NCBI RefSeq assembly: GCF_051307055.1
Contig: NZ_CP149994.1
Location: 2,108,001 to 2,172,000 of the forward strand
Direction of reading: 5' to 3'
DNA length: 64,000 bases
Origin: Dryocola sp051307055
GTDB taxonomy: Bacteria; Pseudomonadota; Gammaproteobacteria; Enterobacterales; Enterobacteriaceae
The position numbers and the translations under genes are program-made. This document shows positions 1-6,976 of the stretch, piece by piece (position 1 is the first letter of the stretch; each line of letters starts with the position of its first letter). The notes under the pieces are model-generated. The model did no database searches, was not told where the DNA came from, and worked only from the letters and a program-made list of their open reading frames with translations.

Positions 1-204
1 GTAGCCCAGGCACAGGCGTCTAAGCGCCTGACTAAGCTTAGCGAAACGCCTGCGCGCGGCAACGCAAGCTACGTTTACGACTGGCTGGTGGCATTATATG
101 CGCGCGCGATTGAGAACATCGGTTATCGCCATCCGCACGATATTAGCGATTTGCATCGGGAGAAGCTGCGGGAGCTGTTAAGCGCTACCCAGGCCGAAAT
201 TTAA
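1..204 (+). CDS. 3' end of a large gene, possibly SrfC-like virulence-associated protein (partial)
   Basis: The first 67 codons of the window are open in frame 1 and end at TAA (202-204). The tail reads ...YVYDWLVALYARAIENIGYRHP..., which reminds me of the C-terminus of the SrfC 'putative virulence factor' family of enterobacteria. That match is from memory and only a short piece is visible. The gene starts outside the window, so start, length and partners cannot be judged. Composition is GC-rich and ordinary for the chromosome. A different large cytoplasmic protein is possible. Confidence 0.6.
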   Translation, partial: VAQAQASKRLTKLSETPARGNASYVYDWLVALYARAIENIGYRHPHDISDLHREKLRELLSATQAEI

Positions 205-288
205 CCTAAGCATAATTGCCCGGCGGTATATTTATCTCTCCCTATTGTTCCCTGGGGTATGCGATATGATATCCGCCGGCATGACGGC

Positions 289-561
289 TCAGCGTGAGAG
301 GATAAACGCTATAACTAAACCGACAACTAAAACGGCACAGTAGAAGAAGACATTTCCGGAGTATTCAGACAGGGCATTAAGATGTTCCTTACCCTCTTTA
401 TTTAATTTCTGCACAGCATCTTTTTCATTATCCGCTTCTATTATATGAGGATATTTAGCAAAGCCCTTGCTTTTCAGTTCGCTGGTAAGCGCACGTGTTA
501 CCTGATCCGCTATGACCACTTTTGATTCTTTGTCTTTAATAAAAACTATATAGTTATTCAT
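289..561 (-). CDS. small tail-anchored membrane protein, unknown function
   Basis: A 90-residue protein of no family I recognise. I prefer the ATG at 561 because an AGGGA sits about six bases upstream. An in-frame ATG at 615 would add 18 residues but has no good Shine-Dalgarno. The first ~65 residues are charged and soluble-looking (MNNYIVFIKDKES... then a Lys/Glu-rich stretch). The last ~22 are a hydrophobic helix ending FILSR, so the protein is probably anchored by its C-terminus with the body in the cytoplasm. The gene is clearly more AT-rich than its neighbours and lies alone between a gene fragment and dcp, which suggests horizontal gain. Confidence 0.6.
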   Translation of the reverse strand: MNNYIVFIKDKESKVVIADQVTRALTSELKSKGFAKYPHIIEADNEKDAVQKLNKEGKEHLNALSEYSGNVFFYCAVLVVGLVIAFILSR

Positions 562-1066
562 GCCTCGTCCCTTATAAATAAATACTATCCCACGCTCCAG
601 AATGTTCTTACTCATCAGATGCTATCACTTTTAAATATTAAGGAATATTATAAGTATTGTTGCCAGTGAGCCAGCGGATAAGTTCTGATACAGCTTCATG
701 AGCAGTTTTTACTCTCGCCAGATAACGCTTGTACACGGCTTGCTAAACCCTGCGCAAGAAAAGTTAACAATTCTTTATAGGTACTAAGCATCCTGTCTAA
801 AGAATACTCGCATTAAGGAGGGAGAATCAAATTTTTATTCCGTGACAAGAGTCGCGAAATATAGATTTTATGTTTTTCAGTGACTCATTCCCTATCGTAT
901 AAAATAAAAGTGCGCACATACTTGAGCTTGTAAATATTAATGGAGCAGGTAATAGATATAAGGAATGCGCTGGCACGACAGAATAAACTGACCCGCGTTA
1001 TTACATTCAGGGTGATGGCGCTCAGGATGTACATTTAATGTTTCTGACCAGCATCACCCTTAATAA
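562..1066. other. AT-rich intergenic region with no recognisable gene
   Basis: About 500 bases without a convincing ORF. The composition is AT-rich like the adjacent small gene. An imperfect long-loop inverted repeat (AGGGTGATG at 1009-1017 against CATCACCCT at 1052-1060) lies just past the dcp stop codon and could serve as its 3' end. Nothing else was recognised. Confidence 0.4.
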
Positions 1067-3112
1067 TTACTCGCTTAACCCACGATTTTTCAGCATCGGT
1101 TCGCTGTAAGGATCGTGTCCGCGCCAGTCACGGTAAAGCTGGGCCAGATCGCTGCTGTTTCCTCGCGATAAAATCGCCTCGCGGAATTTCTGTCCGTTTT
1201 GCGGGGTTAATCCGCCCTGCTCCACAAACCACTGATAGCCGTCGTCGGCCAGCATTTGCGTCCAGATATAGGCGTAATAGCCCGCCGCGTAGCCGCCGCC
1301 AAAAATATGCGCGAAGTAACTGCTGCGGTAACGAGGAGGCACCTGCGGCAGATTAATCTTCTCTTTTTCCAGCGCGGTGGTTTCGAACTGCGCCACGTCG
1401 GCCACCTCTGCTCCCGGCTGCAGGCTGTGCCAGTTCATATCCAGCAATGCGGCGGCGAGCAGCTCCGTCATGTCGTAGCCTTTATTAAACTGGGCTGCCG
1501 TGAAAAGTTTTTCGCGCAGCTGCTCCGGCATCGGTTCGCCTGTCTGGTAGTGACGGGCATAGTTGGCGAAGACTTCCGGCTGGCGCGCCCAGTGTTCGTT
1601 GATCTGCGACGGGAACTCAACGAAATCGCGCGGCGTATTGGTGCCGGAAAGCGTGGCGTAACGCTGCGTGGCAAACAGGCCGTGCAGAGTATGGCCAAAC
1701 TCATGGAACAGCGTCACCACGTCATCCCACGAAATCAGCGCGGGTTCTCCCTCCGCCGGTTTTACATAGTTGCAGACGTTGTAAATAACGGGATCGTTTG
1801 CAAACAGGGTTGATTGCTCGACAAAGTTTCCCATCCAGGCGCCGCCGCCTTTGCTGTCGCGGGCGAAATAATCGCCGTAGAAAAGCGCCATGCCTCGTCC
1901 GTCTTTATCGAAGATCTCCCACACGCGCACGTCCGGGTGATAAGTCGGAATATCAAAACGCTCGCTAAAACTCAGGCCAAACAGTTTGCTCGCAGCCCAA
2001 AACATGCCGTTTTCCAGCACGCTGTTAAGCTCAAAGTAAGGCTTGATCTGCGCTTCATCGAGATCGTATTTCGCACGCCGAACCTGCTCGGCATAAAATG
2101 CCCAGTCCCAGACTTGCGCCTCGAATCCGCCCTGCTGCTCGTCGATAACCTGCTGAATATCGCCCAGCTCGCGCTGCGCGCGGGCGGTTGCCGCAGGCAC
2201 GATGTTGCGCATAAAAGTAAGGGCGGCCTCCGGCGTTTTCGCCATCTGATCGGCGATTTTCCAGGCCGCGTAATTCTTAAACCCTAACAGCTGTGCCTGT
2301 TCGGCACGTAAAGCTGCAAGCCTTGCCACGATGGCACGCGTATCGTTGCCATCGTTTTTCTGCGTGCGCTCCCAGCCTGCTTTAAACAGATTTTCACGCG
2401 TCTGGCGGTCGGCCAGCGATTGCAGCGCGGGCTGCTGGGTAAAGTTCAGCAGCGGAATCAACCAGCTATCCGCAAGGCCCTTATCCGCTGCGGCCTGTTT
2501 AGCCGCGGCGATTTCGCTGCTGCTTAAGCCCTCAAGCTGATAAGCATGATCCAGCACTAACCCGCCTGCTTTGCCTGCTGCATGCAGGCGATGATTAAAC
2601 TGGCTGCTTAGCTGAGCCGCTTCTTTATTAAGCTGCTTCAGGCGAGCCTTCTGTTGGTCGTTTAAGGTGGCGCCCGCAAGCTTGAACTGTTGCCAGACAA
2701 CCTCCGCCAGGCGCAGGGATTCGGCGTCAAGATCCAGCGTGTTGCGCTGCTGGTAAACTGCATCGATACGCGCAAAAAGCGCGTCGTTCAGCCGAATTTC
2801 ATCGTTAAGCTCTGCCAGTTCACTGGCAAACTCTTCATCAAGCTGCTGCAGATAATCGTTGGTGTGCGCCGCCGTCATGGCAAAAAAGACGCTGGTGACG
2901 CGGGAGAGCATTTGCCCGGTTTGCTCCAGCGCAAGGAACGTGTTTTCAAACGTTGGCGCGTCGAGATTCTGAGTAATAAGCGCCACTTCGCCGAGTTTGC
3001 GGCGCTTTGCTTCATCAAACGCCGGACGATAATGGGCGTCATTGATTTCATCGAAGCGCGGGGCCTGATACGGCAATAAGCTGACGTGATAAAACGGGTT
3101 TTCCGTTTGCAT
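1067..3112 (-). CDS. dcp: peptidyl-dipeptidase Dcp
   Basis: Zinc metallopeptidase of family M3 that removes dipeptides from the C-termini of oligopeptides. It is a soluble enzyme used in peptide turnover. The 681-residue length matches E. coli Dcp. The catalytic zinc motif HEFGH lies around residue 470 (context VTLFHEFGHTLHGLF). The C-terminal M3 segment (YFAHIFGGGYAAGYYAYIW) is intact. The N-terminus MQTENPFYHVSLLPYQAPRF is family-like. It is transcribed alone. In E. coli, dcp is next to ydfG; here guaD separates them. Confidence 0.97.
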   Translation of the reverse strand: MQTENPFYHVSLLPYQAPRFDEINDAHYRPAFDEAKRRKLGEVALITQNLDAPTFENTFLALEQTGQMLSRVTSVFFAMTAAHTNDYLQQLDEEFASELAELNDEIRLNDALFARIDAVYQQRNTLDLDAESLRLAEVVWQQFKLAGATLNDQQKARLKQLNKEAAQLSSQFNHRLHAAGKAGGLVLDHAYQLEGLSSSEIAAAKQAAADKGLADSWLIPLLNFTQQPALQSLADRQTRENLFKAGWERTQKNDGNDTRAIVARLAALRAEQAQLLGFKNYAAWKIADQMAKTPEAALTFMRNIVPAATARAQRELGDIQQVIDEQQGGFEAQVWDWAFYAEQVRRAKYDLDEAQIKPYFELNSVLENGMFWAASKLFGLSFSERFDIPTYHPDVRVWEIFDKDGRGMALFYGDYFARDSKGGGAWMGNFVEQSTLFANDPVIYNVCNYVKPAEGEPALISWDDVVTLFHEFGHTLHGLFATQRYATLSGTNTPRDFVEFPSQINEHWARQPEVFANYARHYQTGEPMPEQLREKLFTAAQFNKGYDMTELLAAALLDMNWHSLQPGAEVADVAQFETTALEKEKINLPQVPPRYRSSYFAHIFGGGYAAGYYAYIWTQMLADDGYQWFVEQGGLTPQNGQKFREAILSRGNSSDLAQLYRDWRGHDPYSEPMLKNRGLSE

Positions 3113-3149
3113 GCTGCACTCCCGAATAAGAAAAGTGTTCTTTTATAGC

Positions 3150-3251
3150 TTATGCCGCCCCCTGATACACGGCAATAATCTCTGTCGCAATCGCCACGGC
3201 GATTTCAGCGGGAGGCTCTCCTTTTAGCGCGTGGCGGTATTCGGGCGCTTT
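3150..3251 (-). pseudogene. possible C-terminal remnant of an XdhC-like purine hydroxylase accessory protein
   Basis: Just past the guaD stop, the minus strand has 33 open codons with no start codon. They follow a stop in the same frame (3252-3254). They read ...LKGEPPAEIAVAIATEIIAVYQGAA and then stop. The 'PAEIAVAI-EIIAV' pattern resembles the end of XdhC/CoxI-family proteins, which mature molybdenum hydroxylases such as xanthine dehydrogenase. Guanine deaminase feeds xanthine to that enzyme, so a lost xdhC-like neighbour would make sense. The match is short and recalled from memory. Confidence 0.35.
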
Positions 3252-3255
3252 TTAC

Positions 3256-4581
3256 TTAAGCCGGAAGCGGATCGTACGGCCAGACGCGTTTACCGTTCAC
3301 CCACGTTTCCCGGATATTGCGGTCGTCTCCGAGCATCATCAGCACAAACAATTTTTCGTAGATATCGCTGCTGTTGGCGTAGCGCAGCTTTTGCAGCGGC
3401 GTCACGGCGGGATCAATCACCACAAAATCCGCCTCCTTTCCGGCCTGGAAATTACCAATTTTTGCGTCCAGATCCAGCGCGTGCGCGCCGCCCAGCGTGG
3501 CGTGATAGAAAGCTTCGCTGGCGCATAAACGGTAGTTTTGCAGCTGCGCGACTTTGTACGCTTCGGCCAGGGTTTGCAGCATATTGAAGGTCGTTCCCGC
3601 TCCAATATCGGTGCCGATCCCCATGTGGACACCCTTCTGCCGGCAGCGTTTGAGATTAAACAGGCCGCTGCCTAAAAACAGGTTAGACGTCGGGCAAAAA
3701 GCCAGCGAGGAGCTGGTGCGATGCAGGCAATCCCACTCGCAGTCCTGCAGGTGCACGCCGTGGGCAAATACGCTGCGTCTACCGGTAAGCCGATAGTGAT
3801 GATAAACGTCCAGGTAGCTGTCGTGCTCGGGCCACATCGCTTTCACCCACTCCACTTCGTCGCTGTTTTCGCTCAGGTGGGTATGCACCCAGATATCCGG
3901 GAACTCTTCCCGCAGCTGTTGTACGACGGCCAGCAGTTCCGGCGTGGAGGTCGGCGCAAAGCGCGGTGTTAAGGCGTAATTCAGGCGGCCGCGTTTATGC
4001 CAGCGCAAAATCAGCTCACGGGTTTGCCGGTAACTTTGCTCCGGCGTTTCGGTCAGGTAATCCGGCGCGTTTCTGTCCATCATTACCTTTCCGGCAATGA
4101 TTCGCATGCCGAGTTGTTCCGCCGCGTTAAACAGCGCGTCTACAGACTGCGGGTGCACGGTGCCAAACACCAGCGCGCTGGTAGTGCCGTTGCTGAGCAG
4201 CTGGCTGAGAAAAAAGTCCGACATCCGAACGGCGTAATCGTGGCTGACGAACTGGCTTTCCACCGGAAAGGTATAGGTTTGCAGCCAGTCGAGAAGCTGT
4301 TCGCTATAGGCGCCCATCATTTCCGTCTGCGGATAGTGAATATGGCAGTCCACAAAGCCGGGGAGAATGAGCCTGCCGCGATAGTCGAGATAATCCTTTG
4401 CGTTACGCAGCTGCTGCTGCCCTTCTTCCCAGGGTAAGAGCGCAGCAATGACGCCCCCGTTCAGAAACAGCAGGCCGTCGGCAATATGGCGGGCGCTGGC
4501 CGCCAGATTTTCCGCCGATGCGCCAGGCTGTGTGATATCGAAGAACTGCCCGCGTAACGCTTGCGTATAATTAACCACCAT
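3256..4581 (-). CDS. guaD: guanine deaminase GuaD
   Basis: Amidohydrolase that converts guanine to xanthine and ammonia in purine catabolism (cytoplasm). The 441-residue protein has the zinc-binding PGFVDCHIHYPQTE (HxH) motif near residue 80, the VHTHLSE segment, the conserved FCPTSNLFLGSG, and the IGTDIGAGTTFNMLQ aspartate region. Length fits E. coli GuaD (439). The start gives MVVNYTQALRGQFFDI, in register with the family. In E. coli, guaD lies in the purine-catabolism cluster near xdhD. Here it stands alone between dcp and ydfG, with only a possible XdhC-like scrap downstream. Confidence 0.95.
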   Translation of the reverse strand: MVVNYTQALRGQFFDITQPGASAENLAASARHIADGLLFLNGGVIAALLPWEEGQQQLRNAKDYLDYRGRLILPGFVDCHIHYPQTEMMGAYSEQLLDWLQTYTFPVESQFVSHDYAVRMSDFFLSQLLSNGTTSALVFGTVHPQSVDALFNAAEQLGMRIIAGKVMMDRNAPDYLTETPEQSYRQTRELILRWHKRGRLNYALTPRFAPTSTPELLAVVQQLREEFPDIWVHTHLSENSDEVEWVKAMWPEHDSYLDVYHHYRLTGRRSVFAHGVHLQDCEWDCLHRTSSSLAFCPTSNLFLGSGLFNLKRCRQKGVHMGIGTDIGAGTTFNMLQTLAEAYKVAQLQNYRLCASEAFYHATLGGAHALDLDAKIGNFQAGKEADFVVIDPAVTPLQKLRYANSSDIYEKLFVLMMLGDDRNIRETWVNGKRVWPYDPLPA

Positions 4582-4878
4582 CGCAGTACCTGTATAAATT
4601 CAGAAGAAGTTATTTAGTTATAGCAACGTTAATGCCAGCCTTTGATTTAACGTTAAGCGTTAAGAGATTAACAAACAAAGCGCCTGTTTGCCGTCTGGAG
4701 GCAAAGGATTGCCCTGGGGCCGACCGGGAAATACGCTGCGCTTGTCGCACCCGGAAGCGGCAGTTTCGCAGTACCGCCGCACCAGAAGCGTACGGCGCGG
4801 CTCTTACAACTTCAGTTATCGCAAGTCCTTTGCGGCATGCTAAGGTATGACGACGTAAAAGCGTTGAGGAACAGTGAC

Positions 4879-5628
4879 ATGATTATTATGGTAACCGGCG
4901 CCACCGCTGGCTTTGGCGAGAGCATCACCCGTCGTTTTATCGACAATGGCCATAAAGTGATTGCGACCGGCCGTCGTCAGGCGCGCCTGCAGGAGCTGAA
5001 AAATGAGCTGGGCGACAGCATTCTGACGCTCCAGCTGGATGTCCGTGACCGCGCGGCTATTGAGCAGGCAATGGAACAGCTGCCGGCCGAATGGCGTGAG
5101 ATTGATATTCTGGTGAATAACGCAGGCCTGGCGCTGGGAATGGAGCCGGCGCATAAGGCGGACCCGGACGACTGGGAAACGATGATCGACACCAATAATA
5201 AGGGCCTGGTATATATGACCCGCGCCGTCCTGCCGGGCATGGTGGAACGCAACCGCGGGCACATCATCAATATCGGCTCTACCGCCGGAAGCTGGCCGTA
5301 TGCCGGTGGCAACGTTTATGGCGCGACCAAGGCATTTGTACGCCAGTTCAGCCTCAATTTGCGTACCGACCTGCATAAAACGGCCGTTCGCGTGACCGAT
5401 ATCGAACCGGGCCTGGTAGGCGGCACCGAGTTTTCCAACGTGCGCTTTAAAGGCGACGACGGAAAGGCGGATAAAACCTACGAAAACGCCAATGCGCTGA
5501 CGCCGGAAGACGTCACGGAAGCCGTCTGGTGGGTGGCGACGCTGCCAAAACACGTCAATATCAATACGCTTGAAATGATGCCGGTGAGCCAGACCTTCGC
5601 CGGGCTTAGCGTATACCGCGAAGAATAA
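4879..5628 (+). CDS. ydfG: NADP-dependent 3-hydroxy acid / malonic semialdehyde reductase YdfG
   Basis: Short-chain dehydrogenase that oxidises L-allo-threonine, serine and related 3-hydroxy acids and reduces malonic semialdehyde. The cofactor motif is TGATAGFG. Catalytic YGATK follows the IINIGSTAGSWPYAGGN strand. I place the start at 4879 (MIIMVTGATAGFG; 249 aa), not at the upstream ATG 4837. The E. coli protein begins at the same point, and GAGGA (4866-4870) is well spaced for it. The sequence is very close to E. coli YdfG through EPGLVGGTEFSNVRFKGDD. It is followed by rspR as in E. coli. Confidence 0.96.
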   Translation: MIIMVTGATAGFGESITRRFIDNGHKVIATGRRQARLQELKNELGDSILTLQLDVRDRAAIEQAMEQLPAEWREIDILVNNAGLALGMEPAHKADPDDWETMIDTNNKGLVYMTRAVLPGMVERNRGHIINIGSTAGSWPYAGGNVYGATKAFVRQFSLNLRTDLHKTAVRVTDIEPGLVGGTEFSNVRFKGDDGKADKTYENANALTPEDVTEAVWWVATLPKHVNINTLEMMPVSQTFAGLSVYREE

Positions 5629-5721
5629 CGGCCCTTCCCTGCCCGGCGCGCTGTCCGGGTATGGGAGATTTCGCAAATAAGTGTTAAATTTGCATAGGTT
5701 TTCTAAATAAGAAATAACGAC

Positions 5722-6408
5722 ATGCCTTCATCTTCGGTTCTCAATCCTTCGCTGCCCGTTAACCAGCAAATTTATCGTATTCTGCGTCGCGACATCGTTC
5801 GCTGTCTGATTCCGCCCGGCACCCCGCTTTCTGAAAAAGAAGTATCCGTGCGTTTTGACGTTTCCCGTCAGCCCGTGCGGGAAGCTTTTATTAAGCTTGC
5901 GGAAACGGGGCTGGTACAGATTCGTCCCCAGCGCGGCACGTACGTGAATAAGATTTCCGTCAGCCACGTGAAGAACGGCTGTTTTATTCGCGAGGCCATT
6001 GAGCGCGCCGTGGTGAAGCGGGCCGCAAGCATGGCGACCGAAAGCCACCTGTATATGCTTGAGCAGCTTTTAAATCAGCAGCGCGTTGCCATTGAACGTA
6101 ACCAGCTGGATGATTTTTTCCAGCTCGACGATGAGTTTCATGAACAGCTGGCGCTGGTGGCCGATTGCCGCCTGGCCTGGGATACCATTGAAAACATCAA
6201 AGCGACGATGGACCGCGTGCGCTACATGAGTCTCGACCATGTTTCGCCGCCGGACATGCTGCTGGCGCAGCACTACGCTATTTTTGAAGCGCTCAGGAAG
6301 CACGACGAGGATGGCGTGGATCAGGCCATGCACCGCCATCTGCATGAGATTAGCCAGTCGATTCTGCTGATCCGCCAGGAAAACAGCGACTGGTTTAGCG
6401 AAGAGTAA
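5722..6408 (+). CDS. rspR: GntR-family transcriptional regulator RspR (YdfH)
   Basis: FadR-subfamily GntR repressor, 228 residues, the same length as E. coli RspR. The N-terminal winged helix-turn-helix (about residues 15-75: YRILRRDIVRCLIPPGTPLSEKEV..., then SRQPVREAFIKL) is followed by an all-helical FCD effector-binding domain ending RQENSDWFSEE, identical in form to E. coli. In E. coli it represses rspAB (mannonate dehydratase-like). No rspAB is seen next to it here, so its targets must be elsewhere or different. It converges on ydbL across a strong hairpin. Confidence 0.94.
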   Translation: MPSSSVLNPSLPVNQQIYRILRRDIVRCLIPPGTPLSEKEVSVRFDVSRQPVREAFIKLAETGLVQIRPQRGTYVNKISVSHVKNGCFIREAIERAVVKRAASMATESHLYMLEQLLNQQRVAIERNQLDDFFQLDDEFHEQLALVADCRLAWDTIENIKATMDRVRYMSLDHVSPPDMLLAQHYAIFEALRKHDEDGVDQAMHRHLHEISQSILLIRQENSDWFSEE

Positions 6409-6416
6409 AGTAAGGC

Positions 6417-6443
6417 GCCCACGCTTGCGATATCAGCGTGGGC
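6417..6443. terminator. bidirectional hairpin between rspR and ydbL
   Basis: Perfect 9-bp inverted repeat GCCCACGCT / AGCGTGGGC with a 9-base loop, placed between the convergent stop codons of rspR and ydbL. There is no long T-tract on the plus side. The minus side has a short A/T run. It probably ends transcription in both directions. Confidence 0.6.
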
Positions 6444-6447
6444 CCGG

Positions 6448-6771
6448 TTATTTTTTCATCCACCTTCCGTTGATACCGCGCACATACTCTCCCGGCGGCG
6501 CACGCGTCACCAGCTTTTGTCCGGCAAGCTTCGCGACCTCATCCACGGAAATGTTATTGCTGTCGGCCAGCTGCTGATAATGCGACGCCCTTGCCTCGTT
6601 GATGCTTTTCACCAGCGCCAGCGTTTCCTTATCCTGCCTGACGGGCGCGATGTAGCCGCTGAGCGTTTCCCCTACCAGCCCCTGCTGACGCGCCTCGTTC
6701 AGGGTTATGGCCCATAGCGGCTGGCTGATCAGCAGGGCGGAAAGCAGCGCGCCTTTGATTACGGTTTTCAT
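6448..6771 (-). CDS. ydbL: periplasmic protein YdbL (DUF1318), partner of YdbH-YnbE
   Basis: Small exported protein (107 aa) with a signal peptide (MKTVIKGALLSALLISQPLWA) and a DUF1318 body (ITLNEARQQGLVGETLSGYIAP..., ending GEYVRGINGRWMKK). An upstream ATG (6852) would add 27 residues and overlap ynbE; the ATG at 6771 begins the signal peptide, so I use it. It is the last gene of the ydbH-ynbE-ydbL operon. In E. coli, YdbL is reported to modulate assembly of the YdbH-YnbE intermembrane bridge. Confidence 0.92.
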   Translation of the reverse strand: MKTVIKGALLSALLISQPLWAITLNEARQQGLVGETLSGYIAPVRQDKETLALVKSINEARASHYQQLADSNNISVDEVAKLAGQKLVTRAPPGEYVRGINGRWMKK

Positions 6772-6784
6772 TAGTCGCCCCTCA

Positions 6785-6976
6785 TCAGAACAGGTCGCTG
6801 CGGCTTTTGAGCAGATTTTCCACATCCTTATCCACCTTGATGTGAATTTCATGCTCGATTTTCACGTTCATGTTGATGGTAATGGGCTCTTTCGGCGCGG
6901 CTACTTCAATGCGCGGCGTACAGCCCGAAAGCAGCAGCGTTCCGGCCGCCAGCCCTGCGGCGATAAAAATTCTCAT
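6785..6976 (-). CDS. ynbE: outer-membrane lipoprotein YnbE
   Basis: 63-residue lipoprotein. The lipobox is LLLSGC, with the mature N-terminal Cys at about residue 19. The short mature part has beta-strand character (ITINMNVKIEHEIHIKVD). In E. coli, YnbE multimers dock on the C-terminus of YdbH to complete a bridge from inner to outer membrane for phospholipid movement, redundantly with TamB and YhdP. Its start overlaps the ydbH stop by 4 bp (translational coupling), and ydbL follows after 13 bp. Confidence 0.94.
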   Translation of the reverse strand: MRIFIAAGLAAGTLLLSGCTPRIEVAAPKEPITINMNVKIEHEIHIKVDKDVENLLKSRSDLF

